A stretch of 64,000 nucleotides of DNA from Symsagittifera roscoffensis (taxonomy: Eukaryota; Xenacoelomorpha; Acoela; Convolutidae): NCBI RefSeq assembly GCF_963678635.1, contig NC_087064.1:63047548-63111547 (forward strand), read 5' to 3'. Positions 39,201 through 54,200 of the stretch are shown in pieces. The translations under genes were made by a program, and so were the position numbers. A model generated the notes under the pieces. It was not told the origin of the DNA and did not search any database. It was given only the letters and a program-made list of their open reading frames with translations. Position 1 is the stretch's first letter. Every line of letters starts with the position of its first letter.

Positions 39201-42200
39201 ATAGGTTAAAATAGTTGCACGTATTTCTTTATTTCTATCTTAATTACCGGAAAAAGGCTAGTTCCCGATTGCAATACACTTGCTACCGCAATTTTAATAA
39301 ATTAGGTACCGATTTCCATAGAGGAAGTACACTAGCTCACTGAAATTTCAAGAAACTTTGATGAGTAAAATTTATTGATTTAACAACCTATTAAAAAACC
39401 GACAAATCACTAAAATCTACTTTTTGCAATAAAATTGAAACCCAATTTTGCCGTCATTTCTATTTTGATTTTCGAGAGCGGAATTTTAACCCCATTGCTA
39501 ACTAAATGAAGCAAACTTAAGAAGAAATCACGACCAAACCCTTTATTAAACCAAAAATACTAACGAAAAAAAATTAGCACCCGGCGAATTGCAAAAGTCA
39601 AATTATGTCAATGCATCGCCAGTTTTCAGAAAACCGAAAAACCACAAGGCCTAAATAGGAGAATATTCACTTCGTTAATTAACACCATGCTGACTTATAA
39701 TTCAAGAACTCTTTTAATTTATTTGTCATATATTGAGGAGAAAAAACCACTTATCTCACCTTGAGCGACTGTCTTTTGGTGACGTAGTTGCCAGAATCCA
39801 AAAGCACCTTGTATTCAGAGAAGAACTACAAACAGCAGCATTTAAAACATCAGAATACGCCGATCAAAAATGAAAGTATTGTACATACGCGGTCGTAATT
39901 CGCCTCTAAAAAACTAGCTGCCACTTGTTTGTGAATTGTTAGCATGTCCTAAACACAATGACGAGGTTAAGGTACACTAAGCACAGCTAGCAACATAAAT
40001 CCGATGATGAACTAAATTGTTTCTCAGCTTAAAATTTAGATCGAATTTATAGCTTATAATCATATTTCTAATGTCGGCGTTCCAGTAATTCCTAAAAACA
40101 ACTGCATGTTCGCGAATAAATTGACATTTTTTTTAATTCAAAGGATCGCTAGCATTTTCAGATTCGACATTTTTTCTGCTTAGCTATATTGAAAAAGACT
40201 CACTTTGAAAGAGGAGAATGCGTCCGAGGATAGATCGAAAGGTTGCATTTCGACATATTGGAAATACGTGAAGAACTTCTCAGAGTTGAGCATGACACTA
40301 GTCAGATCACTCGAGTATTTGATGCAGTACCTCAGCATCGTCCCACAAGTTAGAGCTACCTCCTGGCCCCTCTGGTAACAGTCCATCAAGGCATAGATGA
40401 GCTCCGGCATTGCTACGAGGTAGTCTATAGTAGGCTTATTCGTCCCAATTTGCCGCGTAATCATGTGGTAGAATATTTCCGTGAATAGTTTTCTACTCTG
40501 AGAAAGACAAAAAAAATAATTCAAGGTTGATTAATGACAAATTGAAAAAAAAAATACTTGATCAATTACCATGATTTGAAATATTTTTGTATGTCGAACG
40601 TGAGCAGAACCATATCAACTTCACAAGCAAAAATAAACTTACTTCAAAACCAATTTTATCCAAGTCCAAGATAAGTGCCTGGAACACACCTTTAGTGTGT
40701 ATTTCATTGCACACTTGCAGAACAAGATCCGATGAAGATTCTTCACTGGACAACATGGCCTAAATTGACATCATATAATTATTGACTTCATTGAAAAACA
40801 TCCTGTTAGACATTTCCTGTTACCCCAACAATCAGCGCTCTATATCTAACCAATAATTCCACGTCAAAATGCCTAATAAAGTTGCACGTCGGAAATCCAA
40901 GCAACAAACGGCAAAGGAAGGTATAATCTAGAACCCCCTCCCACATCACACGGAGAGATCAAAAAACATTGTTTCGGATAAACCGTACATTTTCCCCCCA
41001 AATCGATATAGCAGGGGGAAGAATATGGATTTTTCATGAACAAACTTTGAGTATAGCCTAGACTCATTCAAAACTAACATTTTTATTGAAAAAAATTGCC
41101 AAACAGAGCCGTAGCTGAGCTTCGCATCAACTGTGATACAAAACAAGAAAGCCGCTAAGTCAGAAAAAAATATATTCGAAAAAACAAGATTTATCAAAAA
41201 AATAAGGCTAGTTTTCAAATTTAAAAAAAAACATGCCAAGAAAAAAATGTGAAATAAGCACCGGAAGAAAATTTATCAAACGGTAACAAAGCGAAAACAA
41301 ATACCTTGGGAAAAACCCTTTAGGCCGAAAAAAAATCAACAAGACTCAAGTTAATAAGTCCCCCTCGCCCACAAAACACAAACACGCATACATAATTTTT
41401 TTTCGCTCGTCGAACGACGCAATTAAACCGATATAAAATGGGCCAAAACGTATCAAGCCGAAAAAAAAGAGAAAGCCGGTAAAAAATTGTTGTCATGAGA
41501 AAACTTGAACCAGAATTTCGGTTAAGATTTTTAGCCTTTTGTGCGATCCAGAGGTGAGCATAAAAATTTTATATTCCTTGAAGCGAATTGAATTTAGGTC
41601 AGAAAGCCGATAAAAAAAGGCCGAAATCATTTTGGCAGAAGGAAGTTTAACATCAGAGGTAAACCAGAACACTAAAAGCAACTATAATGTAAAAAAAAGC
41701 CGACAAAACATAAGAAGGCAAATAATGAGCCGACAATTTTTTGTGAAACGGAACATTTCCCGTTTGAAAAAAAAAAACAGATCTTGTCAGATTCGAACCC
41801 AGGACCTTTGCCGTCCCAGGCATATTCGATAACTCCAGACCAAGTGTGCTGGAGACACGAAGAAATTAGAATGAGTTAAGAACTGAACCTTAATTTACCC
41901 ATTCTAATTTTGACCATTCTGTGCCTAAAGTTATTTACGGTAAAAAGTGTAGTACCCGATTGCAATACCCTTGCTATCGCAAAGGTAATAAATTAATAAT
42001 CTAGGATTAACAGCCTAAACATGCAGTCTCGCATGTAAGAATGTATCTATTATAGATTCGGTTGTGGTCCCGGGATTACTCCCGTAAACAAAATGAGTTT
42101 GGCTGTTCAAATTCTCCTGGAGATAAGTTCGTCGTAGTTTGTTTCAAAGTGCCTCCATATGTAGAAAAAATTCGCTTTTCAGCCCTATTCTGTCTGTGAA

Positions 42201-45200
42201 TTTATCACTCCTTGGTAATCGGTTGACAAGCGCACCTGCTCTGAATAACGAAATTCTGCTCGCATTTGAATAGTCGTGGCTTGCGTTCAAAGACGATGTC
42301 ATTCTCGGATCTCAAATCATGCGCTGGGTCTTTCAAACTCACATAATCGCTACAATCGAAACCGTACGCGCCATTAATACATTTGTGCAATAGCAGAAGA
42401 TTTTGTAAATATAAGTATAACGAAATAGTCAGAATATAGGTCGCATGAATATCTTTGTAGCTTTCGTTCACATCGTAGCCATTGTTTATCCACTTAGCAC
42501 ATTTCTTCTGTATAAATTAATCATTTCAAAAATCTCGCGAAATATGTTGAGTCAATAACTTTTCAGATTAAAAATTGTAATTACGACAATGTTTAGATAT
42601 TGAAATTTGCTCGCTTCACCTTATTTTACGGTTTAACAACCATTATTGGGTTGACTTATTTGTCATCAAAACCCACTACTGGCATTTTTTTTTTAAATTT
42701 TCAACCTTAAAATGGTGAGGAAGGTTTAAGTTGCAACAAAACATACAACTTTTTTGAAAATATACTGCGAATTCTTTCTGAATGGCGATATCATAATTAT
42801 TAACCGATTCGAGAGCTCTACGTGTCTAATTCTCAAAGGACCTGGTTATTTTCAAGGTACCACTCTATCATAGTAGTACCGCGAGCTTCTATTCAACATG
42901 AACAAAACCCTCAAACCCTCATGGCCCACATTTAAAATTTTATTAAAACTTAAAATTTTACAAAACAACCTGAGACTAGATAGTATAAGAGTAAGATTAG
43001 GATCGGTATTAGACTAAGAAGTTGCACGAATCTATCCGGCCGAAAATAAGATAGCGTGACGAGCAGACGGTGTACCCTATCCGAAATTACTCTATGAGTT
43101 AACCAACTCGGTCATAACTCATCTGGTGCGACCAGTGAGGCTCTCCCGAGCACTTCAGCAGCCGCAATAAACCAGTATACCCTAGATCTATTGAGCCTAG
43201 CAGAGACTAGTTAAACAACCTGAGACTAGATAGTATAAGAGTAAGATTAGGATCGGTATTAGACTAAGAAGTTGCACGAATCTATCCGGCCGAAAATAAG
43301 ATAGCGTGACGAGCAGACGGTGTACCCTATCCGAAATTACTCTATGAGTTAACCAACTCGGTCATAACTCATCTGGTGCGACCAGTGAGGCTCTCCCGAG
43401 CACTTCAGCAGCCGCAATAAACCAGTATACCCTAGATCTATTGAGCCTAGCAGAGACTAGTTAAACAACCTGAGACTAGATAGTATAAGAGTAAGATTAG
43501 GATCGGTATTAGACTAAGAAGTTGCACGAATCTATCCGGCCGAAAATAAGATAGCGTGACGAGCAGACGGTGTACCCTATCCGAAATTACTCTATGAGTT
43601 AACCAACTCGGTCATAACTCATCTGGTGCGACCATAAGTCTCGAACAAGACCTTAATAGCTTAGAATTAACCAAAATAGATTAGAAATTAGACAAAAACA
43701 TTTACAAAATGTTATACGACAATAATTTAATCGAAATGTCTCTACGACTCAATAGATCAGAGCCAATATTCCGAACCATAACAGAACTACCCGGAATTGG
43801 AAGAAGACCTCGAACCAGAGACGACATACGACAAAGTAGAAACTTGCCATATAGCTATATGATAGTTAGGCAAAAACCAGAACAAACTTTTATATTTAGA
43901 ATACTACTGGCAATGAATTTAGATTTTCATTTGCAAACATAAAACCTTGAAGTTAATCTTCAAAATCATTTCAGGCGCTAAACAAAATTATTAATATACA
44001 ATAACGATTGATAAAAAGATCTAAGATCGTTTTCCTAAAACTCTGCAGTAATATACAAAATATGTTTGAAAAATATTTATTGAAAAATAAAAAATAAAAA
44101 TTAGTAGCATGACAATAAATGGTTAGTAATCATAAATCATCCTGTTGTTCCAGCTCCATCACCTAAAACATAACAGCAATCATAAACCCACTAATATCAT
44201 CAAAACACTAAATTTTTCCTTTACACATTTAAAATTTTATTAAAACTTAAATTCACTTAATTTTAAAACCAGATCATCAAGGCTTATCCTTGGATCTTAA
44301 ATCATTTTCTACTTAATTAAATTTCAAATTTGATCATCAAGGCTTATCCTTGGATCAAACAGAACAACTTTGTTCTCCCCCACCCACTTAATTAGTGTCT
44401 AACGACCTCAAACGTCGATTCACTACCCAACCCTTTCTAAAGACCTAAGACTAATAGAAATTTTTAAACAAAACTAATCATTCAAATTAGGATAAACAGT
44501 GAAGAACTTCGGTTATTCATCCTTCACTTGATCCCCCCTCTTAACAGACCCAGGATAAATCTTAGACTTAGTAAGTTTAAAATAGTATCTAACGAACTAC
44601 TCGCGTTCTAATTATACCTGAACCTTGTGGATCGATTTACTATTCTCCAACCCTTGAACACAATCACTACCCCTAAGTAAGATTAAGTAAGTTAACACCT
44701 TAACTTATACTAGCCACGAGAAAGTAAAAAATCATTCTTCGGAATCGATATACTTTTCTCTCCAACCCTGAACAAATAGACCCAGGTTAAGCTAACCAAA
44801 AAATCGTAAGAACTAACAGTTTAAGAAAATAGAAACCATTTAACAACCTTTTGCATCCGTCATCCTAAACCTTATGTCATTTAAAAACCTAGGAAATAAA
44901 CAAACAATCGTTTTACACAATTGTGAAATAGATAACAAAAAATACGACCTTGTAATCACACCTCATACACAAACAGTTGGATACATTCGAACAAAACGAC
45001 AAACACTAAAAAGAAAAATAATAACGAAACAAAGACAAATAACACGAAAAAGATTTTCAAAAAATCGAAACGCATTTTCAGAATCAGAAACCAACAGTTT
45101 AGACGAACTTTACAAACTAAAAGAATCAATAGATAAAAATTACCCACTTCACGATCAATTATATTTTTCTGACTCAGAAACAACTTCAAATTCATCAAAA

Positions 45201-48200
45201 AGAGGAAAAAGAAGAATAAAAAAGCAGTATAAACATAAAACAGTACATTTATACAATTGGAATCAACCAATTCGACACATTAATAATTACATATTAACAG
45301 TCATCAAACGAAAAAATGAGCTCAACGCACACCCCAGGTGAAGAAAGTCCAGATGATGATGAAATCTTTCCTTTTATAGTAGATGCAGATACTGATAGAG
45401 GACAACACATATTTTGTCAAAATTTACTCGTAAATTTATTTGAACCCGGAATCAGTCCATGTAAAACAGAGTTCCCCGATGTAAAAATCAAAAGACAAAT
45501 CATAGACCACTACTTAAAAGATATATGCAACATAACACAACAGTATGGAATCTACTCCATAGAATTCACCTCACCAAACCATAATAATAGAAAATATACA
45601 ATTCAAACAGACGATCTTGATTTAGAATTTTCAAAAGTTTTTTCAGAATATATAAAAAGCATCCAATATCATAACTCACAAAGAGCAAACTCCATATTCA
45701 CCAATGAAGTTTTCGCAATAATATATAGTTATATTTCGATATTAGAAAACGAAATCCCAATAACAAATGTCTCACCGACAGAAACATCTAAACATTTGAA
45801 AGTACGACATGAAATCACACTACTCTCTAGTTATTTAAACATCATTAAAGAAAATTTCACGAAAGACGACGTTTCACAACATACAAAACACGATCTACAA
45901 AAAATTTTGGCATGGTTCATAATAGATTATTTCACACACAATATCGATTTAATTGCACAAGCAAGAAAAAATTTTAGACCCCAAAACTCGAACGATGATA
46001 CCGCTATCACAGAACAATCAGATTATGTTTGGGACCCCGAATGGTCTCATCCCGCATTTATAAGCTTCCCACAATCAATCTCAAGTCAAGCAATAAGTAC
46101 GATATCTTACATAAGAGATTATGTAAAAGTAATACCATTAACCATTGATGCAACACCATTAAACTATAATACATTTTTACCCGATACACAAAATAATAGT
46201 TTAAACTCTACAGTTATATACAATGAAAACCTCAATGGAACTAGGAATCTTACTCAACAAGATATCCAGACACCATCACACTTCATAAATGAAGAAATTG
46301 TACACACAACAACTACACAACAAAGTATTTCACCAATACGCCCAAATTTAACAACACCAAGAAATACAAATCCTTCACAAACACAGGTAACCTTACAATC
46401 AACCGTTAAACCTTCGGTTGCCCCTAAATATTCACATATGGATTACCAAACATACAGACCCATGACAATACAATCAAAAACACGCAAAACATTCACTAGA
46501 AACAACTTTGCAGACCATAATTATAATTATACACATCCATCAAAAACATATAATCAACCACAAAGAAATTTTAACCAATATACAAGATCTCGAAATTGGG
46601 ATAACCCAATGACCCAACCTAATTCAATAAATTTCCAAACAAATCCTCCACAGGATCACAGTGAAAATTACCCATTTTTTCAACAAAATAGAAATAAAAA
46701 ACAGACATCTTATCAAATGGATTATTTATCCTCAGATGATGATTTTTTACAACCAGATATATTTGCACCAAATACTCAAGAATATCGTAGACAAGGAATA
46801 CAGAGAACACGTACAAATCATAGAAATTTTTCTCCACAACCAATAGATGCACAACATCAACAACCAATTCAACAACAAAATCTAATTAATACACAATCTT
46901 TTCAACCAATTCAACAACAAAATCCAATGACTGCACACTCGTATCAAGCATCACAAATGCAAAATGAAATACCACTCCCATATTATCACCAACAACATGA
47001 AATAACAAGAAACCAACTTTCAAATTTTTCTCAAATGCCAAATGCAGCAGAACCATTACAAATGACAATGAATCCATACCTTATGGGTGGATCATCAATA
47101 ACATCAAACAAACCTTTAATGGTTTTCACAGGAACAGACCCTGAATACTCTGTAGAAGATTATTTAAATGCAGTAACAGCAAACCTGATTTTAAATATTG
47201 GACCTGAACCAATTAATACGCCACTACATCAAAATTGGATACATCGACGCACAGCGTTAATACAAACAACCTTAGATGGCGCAGCCCAAAAATGGTTTTC
47301 AGTACTACCTCTAGAAATAAAATCAAACTGGAAAAGGTTTACACAGGAATTTTCAAAAATGTTTGACTCCGAAAGAAACAAACAACAACAAAGAGTTTTA
47401 TGTAATGAAATTCGCAGATTACCAAACGAAACCATCAAGCAAATAGCAGTACGAATCGAAACACTAGTTCGAAAAGCATATTCATTAAATACACATGACT
47501 ATAAAAACACAAAGATGACAGAAATCTTAATGATGACCTTAACACCACAATTAAGGAAAATAGCAATAAAAAAGAGAGCATCCCATCCTTCTTCAATTCG
47601 AGAACCCGATTTAGATTTTCGAAAACTAGTAGACAAATTAGAACAAGCAGAAATCACGATGAAACTAGAAGAAACGGAAAATCTGAAATTACAATACGTT
47701 AACAGAATTGAAACGACTCCCACTAATATTAATAATATACAGGAATCAGAGACAGACCTCGTTGAAAAAATCACTGAAATACTCAATATTTACGAAAAGA
47801 ACCCAAACTTTAAAGGCAAACCATCTTTCAAAAAATGGTGTAATTATTGCCGACGATACGGACATAGTATTTCCGAATGTAGACAAAAACAGCAAGACAA
47901 TCAAAATAAACCTCAAAAATATAAAGAACCAAATAAATCATTCTATCAATACATGAAAAAAGATCAAAATCTACCGAACAAAACAGTCTACAGCAACAAC
48001 AGTTCAGGAAAACCACTCCCGAACAATACAAATTATACAAGAAATCAATCACCATATAACTCAAGTTATAGAGGAAGATCACCAGAACGAAGAAACACGA
48101 ATAATTCATCACAAAATCACTACAATAGACCAAATAGTCGAAATAACTACTCCAGATCAAATTCAAATACACAACGATTTGTTTCTAGATCTAATTCCCA

Positions 48201-51200
48201 ATCAAGAAATAACTACTATCCAAACAACCAATCACGAAATTCATCATACAATAGGAATAGAAACTACTCCTATAATCGAAATAGAAGTTATTCAAACAAC
48301 CGAAACCAGAATTACCCGAACAATCAATCAAGGAATAACTCATATAATAGATCGAACTATAACAGACCAAACAATAATTACCAAAACAGATCGCGAAATA
48401 ATTCACAAAATCGACACTCAAGTTATAATAATCGTTATAGAAATTATTCCCAATCACCACACCGGAATAATAATAACTATAATAATTCTAATAATCGCCA
48501 CAGAAGTAGTACACCTAAACATCAAAGACAAATCAATCAAGTACAGTCAAATCCAGAAACAACATCAGACCCTCCAGGTATTGATGACACAGTAACTGAT
48601 ACGTTACAACTCAATCAAATAAACTGTACATCATCAGATTCAGAAAGTGATACTGAAAACACTCTTTCTATCAATATGATAAAAGTCGAAAATGACTATG
48701 AATCTGTCATATATGAACAACCCTTTCCATCACACATATATGAAAATCAATCAGAATTTCTTCAAAATTATTACACTACACCCATAAATTCCACACCAAC
48801 GACGCAAGAAACAAACGAGATTAACACTACAAATCAAACCAATAAAAATACCAAAACAAAATGCTTGAATACAAACCACATTTATCAAAATATACAAAAA
48901 GAACAACCCAAAGAAAAAATTTGGACAATACCACTTCTCTTAGAAAGCCCAAGAAATAAAGAATTTCAACCACCAGACCTTGAAATAGATTTTTTAATTG
49001 ATTCAGGAGCAGAATCAAACATAATAAACATCCCCACATGGAATGAAATAAAAACTTTACACCCAAAGCTAACACCTATTGAAACCTCCAGTAAGTTAGC
49101 AACAGCACAAGGATCAACATTGATAAACTACGGAAAAATCCAATTATTTCTCCTCCCCACCAGAACAATGGAACAAAGCAAAATTTTAAATAAGCCATTT
49201 AAACAAATATTTCATATCACTGACATTAAATATAATATCATTGGAATACCATTTATTTCGAAGTATATACCAACAATTAACATACTAAATAGTAAAATAT
49301 TAATCAAAGATAAATATACAAAAACAAAAGAAACATCCTTAACATTTTTTCAAAGATTAAATAAACAACCACCATTCTTTTCAAAATTCTACCCGATATT
49401 TAACCAACAAAGAAAACACCTAAAACCACTATCAGGAAATATCTATAATTTTTCAATCAAACAAGTTCACCAATATGATAAAGAACAAAACAAACAAAAA
49501 TTTTATATGTCAGAATTTGAATTCAAACCTATTCACAAATTTTTCAAAATCACAATCTCATCCATAAAATATTTGAAAAATTCGAATTCCGATATCATTT
49601 CCTTACATGTCTATAACAACACACCTTACCAAGTAACATTACCTTTAGGACTTTTAGGATATTGTGAAACCAACGCTACAATATCACCAATACACGAAAA
49701 AGCCTATCGCGTAAATAATATACTCCAATTACTAGATATTTGCCAATCTACAATTCTTAATGAAGAATTATCTATAAATAATATAATAAGTAACGAAAAC
49801 AGAAATACGGATTATTTCACAAAAACTCCATATTTCAAACCTACATTCAACATAAGTAACTACACAGAGGACCAACAGAAATTTTTAACAATGTTTAATT
49901 TCCAACATTCACAAATAACACAAGATGAATTCGAAAAGTTAGCCAAACAGCTAATTGAATATTCATCAGTCTATGCAACATCAAAATTCGATGTTGGAAA
50001 AATCAGTTCATCACTACATCTCCCGTTAAAACCAGACGCAATTTTCAAAAAACAGAGAGCAAGTAAAGTACCAATTCACTTACATGATAAAGTAAACAGA
50101 TTACTCGATATTTTAGAACAATACAACATTATATCACCAGTTAATAAAGAAGAACAACCAAAAGGCAACACATTTATCAACCCCGTTATCATTCTAGCTA
50201 AAGGAGAATCATTAAAAATCGTTCTCGACGCTAGATACCTCAATTCACTCATAGATGAATCAAAATGTAATTGGCCCATTGAACCAATACAAGTTATTTT
50301 AACAAAAATAAACGGCAAATACTTTACAACCGCCGATATGAATAGTGCATACAATCAAATGCCACTAGATGAACAATCACGACGTTTAACACAATTTGTT
50401 ATCGGAAACCAACAATATGAATTCAACCGCTTATTCTATGGAATATCCATAGGACCAGCAGCATTTTCAGCTTTTATGAGCAAAATTTTTAGACAACTGA
50501 TACTCAAGAAAAACGCAATCACCTATTTAGACGATGTTTTTATGCAATCACAAACAAAAGACGAGATGTTCAATGTTTTAGAAAAATATCACCAAATACT
50601 TCAGAACGAAAATCTGAAGGCCGCCCCCGATAAATCACACTTCTTTTTGACAAGAGTTAAATTCTTAGGACATAATATAGAAAGAAAAACAATCACTCCA
50701 TTGAAATCACGCATTGACGCTATTCAAAAACTTCAACCACCAACAAATAAAAAGAAAATCCAAGAATTTCTTGGAATGTTAAACTTTTTAAGTAAATATG
50801 TTTATAAAATGCAATTATATCTACGACCATTTTATAACATCCTTAGACAACAAAATAATTTTGAATGGAACGCAGAACATCAAACACGATTTGAAGAAAT
50901 AAAGAAACTTTTAACTGAACAAATTTCAAACACAATTCCAGATTCAAATCAACCATTTTATGCAATGTGCGATGCTTCGAACTTTGGCATCGGTGCAGCA
51001 CTATTACAATCACATAATGGTACAAATAAAATGAACCTCATATCAGCAAATTCTCGATTATTCACTCAAGCAGAGCTACGACTCTCAACTCTAATGAGAG
51101 AATGTACAGCCATAATATATACACTGACAGAATATGAATTTCTGATACTTGGATCAAAACATCCAACAGTTCTATTCACAGACCATAAACCAATCATCTT

Positions 51201-54200
51201 TCTCTTTACACAAAAATCTAACCCAAACCACCGAGTTTACAGATTTCAACTAATTCTAATGAAATTTCCAAACTTACATATAGTTTGGACTGCAGGAAAA
51301 AATCTTGCATTACCAGACACCTTAAGTCGAAATACACCACCTGAATTACTTACACGAAAAACAACAGTTGAAATACCCAAAAACATAAAATTCTACCTTG
51401 CAGAAAACGAAACATCACCCCGATTGGAATGCAAATATGCAGTAAAAACTGATATTGAACAATCACAAATAAATAGTTTACAACATTTCCCACTTTATTT
51501 AGATTGTCAAAATAATCATTATGAAGTTGATTTACTTGGAACATCAACTTTCAAACCAATCCCATATTCTCAATGGATAAAAAATAACACCCAACAAAAA
51601 CGAACAAAACAACACCCGCCTAAGAAAGACCATTTTCCACTAATTGAAAAAGAAGATTTAACTGATAAAATAAATTTATCAGGACCACAAACAAATGATT
51701 CAAAATACACAATAAATCAAGTTTTTGACCTCCATGACCCACTTGATACAATACCTTTATCTAAATTAGAAATCGAAAACATTTTTCTCCCCCCAACAGA
51801 AACAATTACAATTTCAACACTGAAACAATATCAAAACCTTGACCCAGTAATTCGACAACTGAAATCATGGCACAAATATAAAACTAAACCTATCAAAGCA
51901 GATTCAACCATTCTAGGAAACAAAACACTCCTCCGATACTTTCGCAAATTTAACAACACAACAATTAACGAAAATACAGACCTTTTAGAGTATAACCTGA
52001 ATGAATCTACAGTTCCATGTCTCCCTTTAAGTATGATTCTTATAGCTTTTAATATTTCACATACACAAAATATTAAAGGACACTCTGGATCAGAAAAAAC
52101 ATATTCAAATTTTATACAAAATTTTTACTTTCCAAATGCACCAATTTGGATAAAAGTACTATGCAATGACTGTATAGTATGTCAACTAAATAAACCTTAC
52201 CCAAATCAAAAACAAATAGCACAAAAACAAGATTTTAAAGGACAAAGTTTGTACTTTAATCATCGTATCTCATTTGATACTAAAGGACCAATTTCACCCT
52301 CATCAGAAGGAAACTCCTACATTATGGTAATTGTTGACGCATTTACACATTATGTAGCACTTAACCCAGTACCACATTGTAACGCTTATTACGCTTACAC
52401 AACACTCTATGAACACTGGATAGCAAAATTCGGACTACCAGAAATTTTAGTTACAGACAACGGTACAGAATTCATAAATAATGAAATTATCACACTATGT
52501 CATTTATATAACATTAAACACAAACCACGTACATCTCATGCACCTTGGACAAACGGCTTAGTCGAAGGTATGAACCGTTCATTACAAGAATATCTTAGAT
52601 GTATCATCAACGGAAATGATACAAAATATACCGAATGGTCAGCAGATGTAAAATTATTTCCTTTAGCGTATAATTCACAAATTACGACAACTTTAGGAAT
52701 GTCACCATACGAAATGGTTTTTAACCAAAAGCCACGCAAACCAATAATGTTTACAGCAAATTCTCATAAAAACGCACAAGGTTATTGTCAACCAAATAAA
52801 GACTCAATTTGTTATAACCTACCTTTACATACACACGATGAAGATCATTTTCATCACCCACAAATTCTTAAACTAGCCTCCGGTACACACACCGAATGGA
52901 TTCTAAATAGAGATAAAAAACACAATGAAATTTATCAAAAAATAACAAAAAAGTTATTACAAAGACAAAACATTAATGAACAAATCAATTCACGTTTTAC
53001 ACCAGCCTCCGAATTAAAAATTGGAACATTTGTTTTAATACCTAATTTTAATACTCAAAAAGGAATTTCTAAAAAATTACAACCCCTTCGAAAAGGACCA
53101 TACCAAATAATTGCAAAACCCACTGATGTCACATATAAAATTACCGACTCAAACAAAAAAGAAATCGTTCAACATCGAAACAACCTATTACCTTATTACC
53201 CAAAAGAATACGCACTCCGCGAATTAACTCAATTATATTCTTTCACAGGATTAAAAATCATTCAAAATGAACCACATCTAAAAAACACAGAACAAAATGA
53301 TAACCCCACCGAAAATCAAAACACAAAACCAACCGCCACCAAAAACAATACACAAAACCATAAAGAATCTCCAAAACAAAGAAAAAATAGAAAAATGACC
53401 GAACAAATAATACCCCAAGAACAAATCGACAAATCAGAAAATAGAAAAACAACAAGACTCCGAAATCAACCACGTAAAAACTATAAAATATTCATCCCCC
53501 AATCTAAAATTTTAAAGAAAGTGGAATTTCAAAAGTAATTTTAATATTATACTTCACTATCTTGAAACCTTCAAAACATTTTTCATTTACATTTTTCAAA
53601 ATAACATGCTGACAAGTACGTAATAATTCTAGTTCAAAATAGACCAATAGGATTCATCCAATCCGTCACTTTCTCTAACTCAAACTAAGACCAATTAGAC
53701 GAATCATATAGAACTCCAGGCACATCTATAACTATAACTTTACGACCTCCAGGTCAAAAATAAGCAAACCACTCCAACTTGACAACTAAAATAAATATCA
53801 CCATAATACCGTACCCCTCCCTTATCTAATAACCCAAAGATCAACAATATTTCCCCAACTCAGACCACGAATACCCCCAAAGCAAATTTGTTAACTTAGC
53901 CTAAAGTAACAAAATGAACATTTTAATTAGCCTAAAGTATAAAAATCTCACCATACCCCGGATCATTTGACAAACAAAAATAAAGAAAAAGACGACCTCC
54001 CAGTCACCATGAAAATTGCCCCCAACAATTTTTTACAAAACTCAACCCACTTGTCAAAAAACTAATAAATAATCCGACCACACTAGAAAATCGCCTCAAA
54101 CAGCAAAAAATATTCGACCAAGAGATCATTTCTTAAATGCTCTTCTCTCAATCAGTTACTCAAATACTCATAAATCTTAAACATTTTTTTACAATACTTG

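Larger units (their letters stand above)
27896..39759 (-). other. MO25 intron 5 (11.9 kb)
   Basis: Filled with repeats: tRNA-like fragments (28265-28455), a degenerate satellite (28600-31480), a Jockey-like relic (31620-34375), short dispersed repeats (35375-36720), SINEs (37860-38735) and a dispersed repeat (39034). The stretches 36730-37850, 38740-39030 and 39190-39759 hold nothing recognised beyond a hairpin at 37249. Confidence 0.65.
40760..42962 (-). other. MO25 intron 1, part left of the retroelement
   Basis: It contains a dispersed repeat (41100-41145), a SINE (41690-41995) and a LINE C-terminal relic (42060-42480). The last 28 bases of unique-looking flank (42927-42954) duplicate part of the retroelement leader. 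Confidence 0.6.
43635..44873 (+). other. Retroelement 5' leader
   Basis: Long untranslated leader. It includes a possible 78-codon ORF (43709), an acceptor-like ATCATTTCAG at 43974, a duplicated stem-loop (44272, 44333), three loosely repeated blocks ending CCAACCCT between 44360 and 44780, and donor-like GTAAGT at 44571 and 44687. These donors could feed spliced mRNAs for the downstream genes. Confidence 0.5.

Noticed and set aside
43141-43622. CRISPR-like or satellite reading of the 250-bp repeats
   Set aside because: Eukaryotic context, repeats too long, spacers identical, and one unit present at the far end of the element.
42963-43634. 250-bp tandem array as a ribozyme-bearing retrozyme or a Penelope-type tandem repeat
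   Set aside because: No CTGANGA/GAAA core was found in the unit. The same sequence ends the gypsy element on the right, and the spacer looks tRNA-derived, so an LTR array explains it better.
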